Assembly (NCBI RefSeq): GCF_000214135.1 | Contig: NZ_AFIE01000014.1 | Location: 1 to 64,000, forward strand | Direction of reading: 5' to 3' | From: Acinetobacter sp. P8-3-8 | GTDB lineage: Bacteria; Pseudomonadota; Gammaproteobacteria; Pseudomonadales; Moraxellaceae | DNA length: 64,000 nt | In this document: piece by piece, positions 56,173 to 64,000 of the stretch | Position numbering within the stretch: position 1 is the stretch's first letter | Layout of the letters: each line of letters opens with the position of its first letter | Made by a program: the position numbers and the translations under genes | Notes under the pieces: model-generated | What the model was told of the DNA's origin: nothing | The model's database searches: none | The model's input: the letters and a program-made list of their open reading frames with translations, nothing else

Positions 56173-56979
56173 ATGAAAAAAGATTCGCCACTATTGCAAA
56201 AGTTGCTTCAATTACCATCGCTTGAAGAGAATTATCCACGGCTCAAGAAGTTTCCAACACAATTAGAGCAACTTGGGATTACACTTGCAGATGCTGAAGA
56301 GCTTGTAGAAATTGCAACCAATAAAAGTTTATTAGCAGGTACAGCTTCTGAATTTTTTGCTGTTCATTATGCCTTATTTGCACTTGGTGGCTTAAAGTAT
56401 GTAGAAGCATGTCCTAAAATTTTTACTCAATTTTACCGACTTGATGATCTTGATGATGAGTGGGTATGTAGCTTTTCAGATGTTTTCTCAATCATGGGGG
56501 AAGCAGTTATTCCTTATTTACTTCAAGGCTTACAGACAATTAAATTAGATATTGTTTATGTATTTACAGAGTGTTTAGGTGACTTAGCTCTTCAATTTCC
56601 ACACTATCGTCAAGAAATTTTAGGTGCTTTAGATCAATTACATGAACGTTTTGAAAAGACAATGTTTAATCCGAATGCGATTTTTTATGGTGAAACTGCG
56701 GTTTTAATGGCATGGATGGATATGAAGGCTGTTGAGCGTATAGACTTAATTCGTGAGCTCAATCAAAAAGGACGCTTTGACCCACAATATGCAGGCTCAA
56801 TAGAAGAGATTGAGTATGAATTCGGATTACGAGATAGCCCGCCACCAAGACCGCATTCGGCATTTTTAAACATGTATGAAATGAATCAACCCTTTCAAAG
56901 AACGGAAGAAAAAATTGGACGAAATGATCCTTGCCCATGTGGTAGCGGTAAAAAATATAAAAAATGTTGCTTGGAATAA
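56173..56979 (+). CDS. SEC-C motif protein, DUF1186-like
   Basis: This is a 268-residue protein of mostly helical, HEAT-like text ([60 protein letters not shown]), which resembles DUF1186. It ends in the zinc-binding SEC-C motif [17 protein letters not shown], the same motif that lets SecA bind SecB and ribosomes. Its partner is unknown. ATG at 56173 is preferred over the TTG at 56155; neither has a good ribosome-binding site. Confidence 0.75.
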   Translation: MKKDSPLLQKLLQLPSLEENYPRLKKFPTQLEQLGITLADAEELVEIATNKSLLAGTASEFFAVHYALFALGGLKYVEACPKIFTQFYRLDDLDDEWVCSFSDVFSIMGEAVIPYLLQGLQTIKLDIVYVFTECLGDLALQFPHYRQEILGALDQLHERFEKTMFNPNAIFYGETAVLMAWMDMKAVERIDLIRELNQKGRFDPQYAGSIEEIEYEFGLRDSPPPRPHSAFLNMYEMNQPFQRTEEKIGRNDPCPCGSGKKYKKCCLE

Positions 56980-57148
56980 GTTTATAGCGATTAATTGAAT
57001 ACAAAGGTTTATAAATATTCAGCAAAGGTGTAAAATTTTTCACACTTTTATTTTGTTCCACCGATTTTATCTTGAGGAATTTCCTCGATCATAATCTCGC
57101 GGTGACATGCTCCATGGTACGGGGCATCACTCCTTAAGGATTTTAAAT

Positions 57149-59071
57149 ATGCCGATTATCACATTGCCAAATGGCGATCAAAAAAGTTTTGACCAAGCTG
57201 TTTCTGTTATGGAAGTCGCTCAAAGTATTGGGCCAGGGCTTGCTAAAAATACAGTTGCAGGAAAAGTAAACGGTCGCTTAGTCGATGCAAGTGATTTAAT
57301 TACCGAAGACGCTACCTTAGAAATTATTACACCTAAAAATCAAGAAGGTGTGGAAATCATTCGTCACTCATCTGCTCACTTGGTTGGACATGCGGTAAAA
57401 CAACTCTTCCCAGAAGCAAAAATGGTGATTGGGCCTGTCATTGAAGAAGGTTTCTACTATGACATCTGGATGCCACGTCCATTTACATTAGATGATATGG
57501 CTGCGATTGAAGAGCGTATGAAAAAGCTCATCGATCAAGATTATGACGTCATTAAAAAAATGACGCCTCGTGATGAAGTGATTGCAGAATTTACTGCACG
57601 TGGTGAAGACTACAAATTACGCTTGATTGCAGACATGCCTGAAGAAACTCAAATGGGCTTGTATTATCATCAAGATTATTTAGATATGTGTCGTGGGCCA
57701 CACGTACCAAATACTAAATTTTTAAAATCATTCAAACTCACTAAAATCTCAGGTGCATACTGGCGTGGTGATGCGAAGAATGAACAATTACAACGTATTT
57801 ACGGTACAGCTTGGGCTGATAAAAAAGAATTAGCTGCCTACATTAAACGTATTGAAGAAGCAGAAAAGCGTGATCACCGTAAAATCGGTAAAGCTTTAGA
57901 CTTGTTCCATATGCAAGAAGAAGCACCGGGTATGGTGTTCTGGCATGCCAACGGTTGGACAATTTACCAAGTGCTTGAACAGTACATGCGTAAGATTCAA
58001 CAAGATAATGGCTACCAAGAAATTAAAACACCACAGATTGTAGATTTTACGCTTTGGGAAAAATCTGGACATGCTGCAAACTATGCAGACAACATGTTTA
58101 CGACGCATTCTGAAAACCGTAACTATGCTGTTAAACCAATGAACTGCCCATGTCACGTTCAAGTGTTTAACCAAGGTTTGAAATCTTATCGTGATCTTCC
58201 AATCCGTTTAGCTGAGTTTGGCTCATGTCACCGTAATGAACCATCAGGTTCTTTACACGGGATTATGCGTGTACGTGGTTTTACTCAAGACGATGCACAT
58301 ATTTTCTGTACGACTGAACAAATTGGTAAAGAAGTTGCAGACTTTATTAAACTGACTTTAGATGTTTATAAAGACTTTGGCTTTGAAGAAGTGCAAATGA
58401 AACTTTCTACACGTCCTGAAAAGCGTGTGGGTGCTGATGAGCTTTGGGATGTTGCAGAAAAATCTTTGGCAGATGCTTTAGATGAAGCTGGTCTTGAATG
58501 GGAAGAACAACCGGGTGAGGGTGCGTTCTATGGTCCTAAGATTGAATTCTCATTAAAAGATTGTTTAGGTCGTATCTGGCAATGCGGTACAATTCAATGT
58601 GACTTTAACTTGCCGTTACGTTTAGATGCTTCTTATGTAACAGAAGATAACGATCGTGACCATCCAGTGATGTTACATCGTGCAATTCTTGGCAGTTTTG
58701 AACGTTTTATTGGTATACTAATTGAACACTACGCAGGCTTTATGCCACCATGGTTGGCTCCAGTCCAAGCATGTGTAATGAATATTACCGATTCTCAGGC
58801 GGTTGCATGTGAGCAAGTCGTCGCAAAACTCAAAGAAAATGGAATTCGAGCAATTTCAGACTTGAGAAATGAGAAAATCGGATTTAAGATTCGTGAGCGT
58901 ACTTTAGAACGTATTCCATACTTATTGGTTCTTGGTGACCGTGAAGTAGAAGAAGGTACTGTGAATGTACGTACGCGTTCTGGAAAAAATTTAGGTACTA
59001 TGTCAATTGATGCATTTGTTGACCTAGTGAAAGCAGCCGTTGCCGAACGTGGCCGGTATATTGTGGAGTAA
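57149..59071 (+). CDS. thrS: Threonyl-tRNA synthetase
   Basis: This is a 640-residue class II synthetase. It has the N-terminal TGS domain ([20 protein letters not shown]), the editing domain with [16 protein letters not shown] and the zinc-type motif [10 protein letters not shown], class II motif 2 ([31 protein letters not shown]), motif 3 ([22 protein letters not shown]), and a C-terminal anticodon domain. [10 protein letters not shown] supplies the active-site zinc cysteine. The ATG at 57149 has AAGGA upstream; an earlier ATG at 57107 is part of the leader. infC follows within six bases. Confidence 0.96.
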   Translation: MPIITLPNGDQKSFDQAVSVMEVAQSIGPGLAKNTVAGKVNGRLVDASDLITEDATLEIITPKNQEGVEIIRHSSAHLVGHAVKQLFPEAKMVIGPVIEEGFYYDIWMPRPFTLDDMAAIEERMKKLIDQDYDVIKKMTPRDEVIAEFTARGEDYKLRLIADMPEETQMGLYYHQDYLDMCRGPHVPNTKFLKSFKLTKISGAYWRGDAKNEQLQRIYGTAWADKKELAAYIKRIEEAEKRDHRKIGKALDLFHMQEEAPGMVFWHANGWTIYQVLEQYMRKIQQDNGYQEIKTPQIVDFTLWEKSGHAANYADNMFTTHSENRNYAVKPMNCPCHVQVFNQGLKSYRDLPIRLAEFGSCHRNEPSGSLHGIMRVRGFTQDDAHIFCTTEQIGKEVADFIKLTLDVYKDFGFEEVQMKLSTRPEKRVGADELWDVAEKSLADALDEAGLEWEEQPGEGAFYGPKIEFSLKDCLGRIWQCGTIQCDFNLPLRLDASYVTEDNDRDHPVMLHRAILGSFERFIGILIEHYAGFMPPWLAPVQACVMNITDSQAVACEQVVAKLKENGIRAISDLRNEKIGFKIRERTLERIPYLLVLGDREVEEGTVNVRTRSGKNLGTMSIDAFVDLVKAAVAERGRYIVE

Positions 59072-59076
59072 GAAAG

Positions 59077-59628
59077 ATTAAACAGCCTGACCGTAACCAA
59101 CAACAAGGTGCTAAAAGCAATCGTCCTGCGTTAAACGATGAGATTAAGGCAAAAGAAGTCCGTCTCGTTGCCGCAGATGGTGAGCAAAAAGGTATCGTAA
59201 CGCTTGCTGAAGCGTTACGTGCTGCTGAAGATGCAGATCTTGACCTTGTTGAGATTGTGGCAAATGCAGAGCCGCCTGTTTGTAAAATCATGGACTTTAA
59301 CAAACATTTATTTGATCTGAAGCAAAAGCAAAAAGATGCTAAAAAGAAACAGCATCAAGTTCAGGTTAAAGAAATTAAATTGCGTCCAGCTACAGACGTT
59401 GGTGATTACAACATCAAGCTACGTGCCATTCTGAAATTTCTTGAAGAAGGCAACAAAGTTAAAGTTACTTTACGTTTCCGTGGTCGTGAAATGGCTCACC
59501 AACAGATTGGTCTTGCTCAATTACAAAAAATTGAAGCAGATGTGGCTGATTATGGTGTGATCGAACAAGCGCCAAAAATGGAAGGTCGTCAAATGGGTAT
59601 GTTACTTGGACCGAAAAAGAAAAAGTAA
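59077..59628 (+). CDS. infC: Translation initiation factor IF-3 with AUU start
   Basis: IF-3 keeps ribosomal subunits apart and checks the start codon. The 183-residue protein begins at the rare ATT at 59077: GGAG at 59066-59069 lies 8 bases before it and overlaps the thrS end, and from there the frame reads [30 protein letters not shown], the conserved N-domain. The next in-frame GTG at 59257 would cut off that whole domain. The C-domain shows [22 protein letters not shown] and [20 protein letters not shown]. The AUU start is the known basis of IF-3 autocontrol in enterobacteria and is probably conserved for that reason. Confidence 0.96.
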   Translation: MKQPDRNQQQGAKSNRPALNDEIKAKEVRLVAADGEQKGIVTLAEALRAAEDADLDLVEIVANAEPPVCKIMDFNKHLFDLKQKQKDAKKKQHQVQVKEIKLRPATDVGDYNIKLRAILKFLEEGNKVKVTLRFRGREMAHQQIGLAQLQKIEADVADYGVIEQAPKMEGRQMGMLLGPKKKK

Positions 59629-59643
59629 TCATTCATTTGTATC

Positions 59644-59675
59644 AAAAAGCACTGCACTCAGCAGTGCTTTTTTAT
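59644..59675 (+). terminator. Factor-independent terminator after infC
   Basis: AAAAAGCACTGC (59644-59655) pairs with GCAGTGCTTTTT (59661-59672) around a 5-base loop; the stem runs straight into T residues. Confidence 0.92.
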
Positions 59676-59728
59676 GGGCGAATAGAAATTGGAAATAAAA
59701 ATATTATTCATGCAAATTGATTTGAAAG

Positions 59729-60127
59729 TTATTCATTTAATTTAGGTCGCCCACCTGCTTCAACAATCGGAATATTGGCTTCAGTGGGAACATAAATAAT
59801 TTGCTGAATTCTTCCGTCACGAAGTGCTTCACCAAATGCGCCAATAAATTCTTGTTTGCGATATTCAGGATATTCTTTTGCTGCTTGACCAACCAGTTTA
59901 ATCGCTTCGGCACGTAATTTAGCGCTTTCCAATTCTGCTTTAGCCACTTGGACTTGAATCATTTTTGACTGTTCAGCTTCGGCAAGCGCGGCTTGACCAT
60001 CCATACCTTGTTTCCAAACTTTATAATGTGGCCAAGCAAATAAAAATAAAATAATGAGCGCAACTAGAAAAATTGCAGCAATCAGTACAACAAATAGATC
60101 TAGATTTTTTTGTCGCATATAGTTCAT
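59729..60127 (-). CDS. Small membrane-anchored coiled-coil protein
   Basis: This is a 132-residue protein with one N-terminal membrane helix (LFVVLIAAIFLVALIILFLFAW) and a charged helical region (ALAEAEQSKMIQVQVAKAELESAKLRAEAIKLVGQAAKEYPEYRKQEFIGAFGEAL). It ends in a short beta-rich tail (IQQIIYVPTEANIPIVEAG). That C-terminal part resembles the end of stomatin/prohibitin proteins, but the SPFH domain itself is absent. It may be a small stand-alone relative or scaffold. The ATG has AGGTGA just upstream. No partner is evident. Confidence 0.65.
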   Translation of the reverse strand: MNYMRQKNLDLFVVLIAAIFLVALIILFLFAWPHYKVWKQGMDGQAALAEAEQSKMIQVQVAKAELESAKLRAEAIKLVGQAAKEYPEYRKQEFIGAFGEALRDGRIQQIIYVPTEANIPIVEAGGRPKLNE

Positions 60128-60332
60128 TTTTCACCTATTTTTTAAAATAATGTTGTCGTAAAACTTATTCAAATTAGTACAAATCATTTCTATAAGGAAT
60201 TTAGCAGTTTAAAGGTATAATAAACACTATTTTGAATATTCGGTGAGCGTTGCATCAAAATAATTTTGTTGGAAAAGTATCATGTATTATCGTTTTAAGG
60301 TCTATTTTTAGGATATATTTAAGTTATTTAGT

Positions 60333-60650
60333 GATGTTACGCACTTTAAAATATTAAACCGATTTTTTTAGTTTTGATGGAGTCTTATATCAATAGTTTT
60401 GATTTAGGGATTAGCCTGCGGCTCGCCCTACTTTTGTTTCGACAAAATGAGAAGCGAAGCTTTGCAAGAAAACCACCTTGCGGAGCATTGCTCCTCACCG
60501 CAAAACTCGTCAACAACCATCTTTTGATTGATATATCGCAGAAACGTTAACTTATCAATTTAGTCCTGCCTCAAACACGTTGCGGATGACCTCATCGCGT
60601 ATCGATATACATCAAGATTAAAAAAACTTTTAATACTGTTGCGTAACATC
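60333..60650 (+). repeat. Dispersed structured repeat, family B, copy 2
   Basis: 318 bp bounded by exact 11-bp terminal inverted repeats, GATGTTACGCA at 60333-60343 and its complement at 60640-60650. The interior matches the copy at 35441 closely, for example GCGGAGCATTGCTCCTCACC. It lies between a minus-strand gene and the divergent GST gene, and makes up most of that 700-bp gap. Confidence 0.85.
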
Positions 60651-60846
60651 AATTATTCAATATTTAATTTAAAAATTGAATAATCTCAAAATGTGATATT
60701 CACCTAAATTTTTGAAGTGGCTATAACAATTTATTTGCGCATAATTGCAAAAAACCTATATTGGCTGGATATTGAATCGTGTTATAAAAGTAAAATATTC
60801 CCCGCTATAAAATTTAGAAATACGTGAAAATGCAGAAGGATGAAAC

Positions 60847-61464
60847 ATGATTGATTTATATTATTGGGGTACACCCAATGGTCATAAAATTACTATCGCT
60901 TTAGAAGAAATGGGTTTGGATTATCAAATTTTCCCCATCAATATTTTAGAGAATGATCAGTTTCAACCTGATTTTTTAAGAATTTCGCCAAACAATAAAA
61001 TTCCAGCGATTGTCGATCAAGATGGACCGAATGGTGAAGCGATTTCTGTATTTGAGTCAGGTGCAATTTTGCAATATCTAGGGCGAAAAACGGGATTGTT
61101 TTATCCAAGCAATGAGCAAGATCGTGTTGAGGTTGAACAATGGCTCATGTGGCAAATGGGTGGCTTTGGCCCAATGCTTGGACAAAACCATCATTTTAAC
61201 CGTTTTGCCAAAGAAAAAATTCCTTATGCAATTGATCGTTATGTGACAGAAACAAAACGTTTGTATGGGGTTTTAAATCAACAACTGATTGGACAAAAAT
61301 TTGTAGCAGGTGAGTATTCGATTGCAGATATGGCGATTCTTCCTTGGGTTTTACGCTATGAATGGCAAGGCATACAGATTGAGGATTATCCTTATGTGAA
61401 AGAATATGTTGAGCGTATGACTGCACGTCCAGCAGTGCAAAGAGCATTATCCATCAAAGTATAA
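60847..61464 (+). CDS. Glutathione S-transferase family protein (YfcG/YghU-like)
   Basis: This 205-residue GST has a thioredoxin-like N-domain (MIDLYYWGTPNGHKITIALEEMGLDYQIFPI, then NKIPAIVDQDGPNGEAISVFESGAILQYLG) and a helical C-domain (VEQWLMWQMGGFGPMLGQNHHFNRFA, SIADMAILPWV). The TPNGHK and the DxxGPNG insert are typical of the nu-class enzymes YfcG and YghU, which have disulfide-reductase activity with glutathione. AAGGATG precedes the ATG. A terminator follows 21 bases after the stop. Confidence 0.9.
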   Translation: MIDLYYWGTPNGHKITIALEEMGLDYQIFPINILENDQFQPDFLRISPNNKIPAIVDQDGPNGEAISVFESGAILQYLGRKTGLFYPSNEQDRVEVEQWLMWQMGGFGPMLGQNHHFNRFAKEKIPYAIDRYVTETKRLYGVLNQQLIGQKFVAGEYSIADMAILPWVLRYEWQGIQIEDYPYVKEYVERMTARPAVQRALSIKV

Positions 61465-61485
61465 ATATATTTTTATGCTAAACTC

Positions 61486-61510
61486 AAAAACCACCAAATC
61501 GGTGGTTTTT
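61486..61510 (+). terminator. Factor-independent terminator after the GST gene
   Basis: AAAAACCACC (61486-61495) pairs with GGTGGTTTTT (61501-61510) around AAATC. Because it lies inside the longest possible frame of the next gene, that gene must start downstream of it. Confidence 0.87.
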
Positions 61511-61522
61511 GTGTATTTGGAT

Positions 61523-61816
61523 ATGATGATGAAAGCATTTTTTTTAAATTTAACGCGTATTCTCGAATCTAACTTAAAAATTTATTGGAGTGTGATTGTT
61601 GCAATTGCGGGATGTTTAATTTTATATGTTGCTGAAATTGTACATATACAAAGTCTATTTCCCCAAATTCATTCCCAAGACCCCGCTGTTATTCGTGCTA
61701 CGATCGATCCGATCGCACAACGCTATGAATGGGCACGTTTTGTGGTGTTTGGCCTTGCAGTTTTATGGGCAGTTTGGGAATATTTTAAAACCAAGAAACG
61801 CTTGAATTTGCAGTAA
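61523..61816 (+). CDS. Small two-helix membrane protein
   Basis: This is a 97-residue hypothetical protein with two hydrophobic segments (IYWSVIVAIAGCLILYVAEIVHI and WARFVVFGLAVLWAVWEYF) and a basic end. I place the start at the cluster of ATGs at 61523-61529 because an upstream ATG at 61475 would put the GST terminator inside the gene. The family is unknown to me. A DedA-like gene follows after 65 bases. Confidence 0.6.
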   Translation: MMMKAFFLNLTRILESNLKIYWSVIVAIAGCLILYVAEIVHIQSLFPQIHSQDPAVIRATIDPIAQRYEWARFVVFGLAVLWAVWEYFKTKKRLNLQ

Positions 61817-61881
61817 GCTTCTAAGATATGCTTTTAAGTTACCGTTTTGAAATAAGAATTTTGAATAAGATCAATCGCTAG

Positions 61882-62307
61882 ATGGCCTATTTATTATTGT
61901 TTCTTTCCGCATTTGGTGCGGCGACTTTATTACCATTGCAGTCTGAGGCTGTTTTACTGGGGCTATTGGCACAAGCTCAATATTTGACCTATTTATTAAT
62001 TCTTGTGGCGACCATTGGTAATGTTTTGGGTTCGTGTGTGAATTGGTATCTCGGTTTAAAAATAGAACAATATAAGCATAAAAAATGGTTTCCTATTTCC
62101 AAAAAAAGCATGTTGAAAGCTGAAAAAATTTATCAAAAATATGGATTTTGGTCATTATTATTCAGTTGGACACCTGTGATTGGTGATCCTATTACATTGG
62201 TTGCAGGATTAATGAGGGAAAATTTCTGGCGTTTTCTATTAATTGTGACTTTTGCAAAAGGTGGTCGTTATCTTTTTGTTTATTGGATTTATTTAGGCAT
62301 ATTCTAA
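61882..62307 (+). CDS. YqaA-family (DedA/VTT-like) membrane protein
   Basis: This is a 141-residue inner-membrane protein: FLSAFGAATLLPLQSEAVLLGLL, then TIGNVLGSCVNWYLGLKIEQYKHKKWFP, KYGFWSLLFSWTPVIGDPITLVAGLMRENFWRFLLIV, and a last helix. The re-entrant TPVIGDP segment is the mark of YqaA, a short branch of the DedA/VTT superfamily; longer members move undecaprenyl phosphate or other lipids across the membrane. Its substrate is unknown. Confidence 0.88.
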   Translation: MAYLLLFLSAFGAATLLPLQSEAVLLGLLAQAQYLTYLLILVATIGNVLGSCVNWYLGLKIEQYKHKKWFPISKKSMLKAEKIYQKYGFWSLLFSWTPVIGDPITLVAGLMRENFWRFLLIVTFAKGGRYLFVYWIYLGIF

Positions 62308-62316
62308 AAGGCTTTA

Positions 62317-62347
62317 AAATTAAAGGCGCTGAGTGCACCTTTAATTT
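62317..62347. terminator. Hairpin between convergent genes
   Basis: AAATTAAAGG (62317-62326) pairs with CCTTTAATTT (62338-62347). It lies between the YqaA-like gene and the end of the TonB-C gene and may serve both. Confidence 0.65.
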
Positions 62348-62359
62348 ATTCTGTAAAAT

Positions 62360-63115
62360 CTATTCACAATCATCTTTTTTAAATTGAATTTGATCACTCA
62401 AGCTCGATTGTTTATAGATCCACAAGGTGCGGTATGAACGTTTAACACTCACTTGAGCATGTTCAACAGCTTCAATAACCTGTTGATCTATGGCGTTTAC
62501 ACCTGAACGTTTGGTGAGTTTGACCTGCGTAATTTCACCTTGTTTATTCAACTTAAATTTGAATTTGACCACACGATCTTTATTTTTCAGTAGAGATTGA
62601 TCAAGTGTAAGCACTGGCTGTTGCAGATAACGGAATGCAACTGATTTATCTTTTTCTTGCTTGATCCAGTTTTTAGAATTGAAATGATAAGTGCATTGCT
62701 TGGTTTGTGATATACGATCTTCAGCATTGTTTAAACTTAATGTAAATGTCTGATAACCAATAATAGGAACAGCTTTACCATTCTTTTGTACAGGTTTCAC
62801 TTTTGCTTGTTCAACAGCATGAATCAATTTTTGATCTAACGCACGAAGCCCCGTACTTTCTTGCACATCAGCTTCAACAACTTTACCTGCTTTATCTGTT
62901 TGCACGCGGATAATTGCAGAACGATCTTCATCCTTTAAATCCGCCGTTTGATAGCTGACTTGAGGGAATTTAATCCATTGAATGCGTGTAGTGAGGTATT
63001 GAGAATCTGATTGCTCAGTGGTCGTACCTTCGACTTTAATCGTAGGAAGTTTTTCTGCGCTGTGTGAGTAGATAGGCAGATGTAGTAGACAACTTAATAC
63101 AAGAACTTTGTTCAT
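62360..63115 (-). CDS. Periplasmic protein with two TonB C-terminal-type domains
   Basis: This is a 251-residue protein with a signal peptide (MNKVLVLSCLLHLPIYSHS). Two copies of a TonB-C-like fold follow. The first, at about residues 48-130, contains AIIRVQTDKAGKVVEADVQESTGLRALDQKLIHAVEQAKVKP. The second, at about 170-240, contains VKFKFKLNKQGEITQVKLTKRSGVNAIDQQVIEAVEHAQV. It lacks the N-terminal membrane anchor and proline-rich spacer of true TonB, so it cannot couple to ExbBD in the usual way. No receptor or exbBD gene is near. The role is unknown. Confidence 0.82.
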   Translation of the reverse strand: MNKVLVLSCLLHLPIYSHSAEKLPTIKVEGTTTEQSDSQYLTTRIQWIKFPQVSYQTADLKDEDRSAIIRVQTDKAGKVVEADVQESTGLRALDQKLIHAVEQAKVKPVQKNGKAVPIIGYQTFTLSLNNAEDRISQTKQCTYHFNSKNWIKQEKDKSVAFRYLQQPVLTLDQSLLKNKDRVVKFKFKLNKQGEITQVKLTKRSGVNAIDQQVIEAVEHAQVSVKRSYRTLWIYKQSSLSDQIQFKKDDCE

Positions 63116-63199
63116 AAAATTGACGATCCATGCAGTGATATTGCATGAGTGTTGTTAAATTGGACGAAGTATTTATCGAATTTGCTGTTCAATCAATAG

Positions 63200-63228
63200 A
63201 AAATGCACCCAAAGGCGCATTTTTTTGT
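63200..63228. terminator. Hairpin terminator between minus-strand genes
   Basis: AAAATGCACC (63200-63209) pairs with GGCGCATTTT (63214-63223) with one mismatch; T- and A-rich tails flank it. It probably ends the MFS transcript coming from the right. Confidence 0.6.
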
Positions 63229-63290
63229 TTTTTTTCAAAATATTCTAGGACGAGACACTGTAGATATTTTCAAGCTGTCTATTTATTCAG

Positions 63291-64000
63291 CTAAGACTGA
63301 TCAGAGGATTCTGAGTGGCCTTGAGTAATGTCAACTCCAAATAAATCAGATGTTTTCATCCAACTTATTGCAACGACTGCCATGGTCATACAACCGCCAA
63401 ATACTGTCGCAGCAATCGTTCCCATATATTTTGCAGCTAAACCAGATTCAAAAGCACCTAATTCATTACTGGAGGATACGAACATGCCATTCACTGCTGC
63501 AACTCGCCCACGCATATTTTCAGGTGGGTAGACCTGTAAAATCGTTTGACGAACCACCACAGAAATACTGTCGCAGGCACCCGTCATAGCGAGTGCAAAT
63601 AATGAAAGCCAAAGATGATTTGAAAATGCAAATAGCAAAGTAAATATCCCAAAACCTGCAACGGCCAAGAGCATATTTCTCCAAGCATGATGAGTCGGCG
63701 GGAATTTGGTCAGTGCAATCATGGTAATGAGCGCACCGATCGAAGGCGCAGCACGTAAATAACCTAAACCCTCTGGCCCGACTTTTAAAATATCTTCAGC
63801 AAAGATAGGCAGGAGCGCAATGACGCCACCAAACAATACAGAGACTAAATCCAGTGAAATTGCCCATAACACGATTTTAGTTTTCCAAATAAAACGAAAC
63901 CCTTCACTTAAACTGTCCCAAAGATTATCGTGTTCCATGGTTGGGAATGTACGTTTTTTTAAGAAAGAAATCAGACAGAAGCAGATAAATAAAAGTACAG
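63291..64000 (-). CDS. MFS exporter (DUF894/EntS-like), cut by the window edge
   Basis: The frame is open from its stop at 63291 to the end of the window, so the N-terminal part of the gene lies outside. The visible C-terminal half has four or five membrane helices. KKRTFPTMEHDNLWDSLSEGFRFIWKTKIVLWAISLDL is the central loop and the start of helix 7, and DILKVGPEGLGYLRAAPSIGALI, VYPPENMRGRVAAVNGMFVSSSNELGAFESGLAA follow. This is the EntS/DUF894 branch of MFS exporters, which includes siderophore exporters. The ATG at 63938 is an internal Met, not the start. Substrate unknown. Confidence 0.86.
   Translation of the reverse strand, partial: VLLFICFCLISFLKKRTFPTMEHDNLWDSLSEGFRFIWKTKIVLWAISLDLVSVLFGGVIALLPIFAEDILKVGPEGLGYLRAAPSIGALITMIALTKFPPTHHAWRNMLLAVAGFGIFTLLFAFSNHLWLSLFALAMTGACDSISVVVRQTILQVYPPENMRGRVAAVNGMFVSSSNELGAFESGLAAKYMGTIAATVFGGCMTMAVVAISWMKTSDLFGVDITQGHSESSDQS

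Noticed and set aside
57107-57148. thrS starting at ATG 57107
   Set aside because: The TGS domain of ThrRS begins at the ATG at 57149, which has AAGGA before it; the upstream codons match nothing in the family.
57060-57148. A T-box riboswitch in front of thrS
   Set aside because: No T-box sequence or terminator is visible, and T-boxes are not expected in gamma-proteobacteria.
59257-59628. infC starting at GTG 59257
   Set aside because: This would remove the conserved N-domain; the ATT at 59077 in the same frame has a ribosome-binding site and restores full length.
1-64000. CRISPR arrays, tRNA or rRNA genes, intact insertion sequences
   Set aside because: No regularly spaced repeats, cloverleaf-like sequences, rRNA sequence or transposase genes were recognised. 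The dispersed repeats are not regularly spaced and encode no protein.

Overview
The window is a chromosomal segment of a gamma-proteobacterium, almost certainly Acinetobacter. The DNA is AT-rich by eye. The housekeeping order barA/gacS | cysM - exonuclease - rlmD - relA | mazG - comEA - pcnB - folK - panB - panC - rapZ - HPr - yjgA, the three-gene pntAA-pntAB-pntB transhydrogenase, and thrS-infC with an AUU start all fit that genus. No rRNA, tRNA, CRISPR array, intact insertion sequence or prophage was seen.

Layout. (1) 1-5858: the 3' part of a type I restriction-modification operon. A frameshifted hsdS and hsdR bracket two tightly coupled genes that look like KwaA (four membrane segments) and KwaB (DUF4868), the two parts of the Kiwa anti-phage system. 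A perfect 20-bp inverted repeat closes the operon. (2) 5976-22700: accessory and niche genes. These include a DUF805 protein, AraC and DJ-1/PfpI genes, a phosphoethanolamine-transferase-like sulfatase, a Kef-type antiporter, a DUF962 protein, a HEPN-like protein with eroded active-site residues, a SoxR-controlled Rid/MFS pair, an LD-carboxypeptidase and an EamA exporter, with several long gene-poor gaps. (3) 22774-31232: pntAA-pntAB-pntB, a secreted protein, an Amt-family transporter, rsfS, and a crotonase - glxR-like - hyi-like group. (4) 31382-48472: the conserved core around barA, cysM, rlmD, relA, mazG, pcnB, folK, panBC, rapZ, HPr and yjgA. (5) 48922-56089: a lipid-related group of acyl-CoA ligase, AraC regulator, neutral-ceramidase-like amidase, lactone oxidase and PLP enzyme. 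(6) 56173-64000: a SEC-C protein, thrS-infC, a coiled-coil membrane protein, a GST, small membrane proteins, a TonB-C protein and an MFS exporter that runs off the window.

Non-coding structure is rich. A dispersed element of about 290 bp, with imperfect 19-bp terminal inverted repeats and a strong internal hairpin, occurs three times (14181, 40527 reversed, 48567), each time between convergent genes. A related element of 318-327 bp occurs twice (35441, 60333). A textbook SoxR operator with a 19-bp promoter spacer lies between soxR and the rid-MFS pair. Many factor-independent terminators are visible.

The best candidate for an unusual system is the Kiwa-like pair nested inside the hsd operon next to an hsdS broken at an A8 run. 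The second is the two-branched family of structured intergenic repeats. All functional assignments come from reading motifs by eye; no database search was possible.
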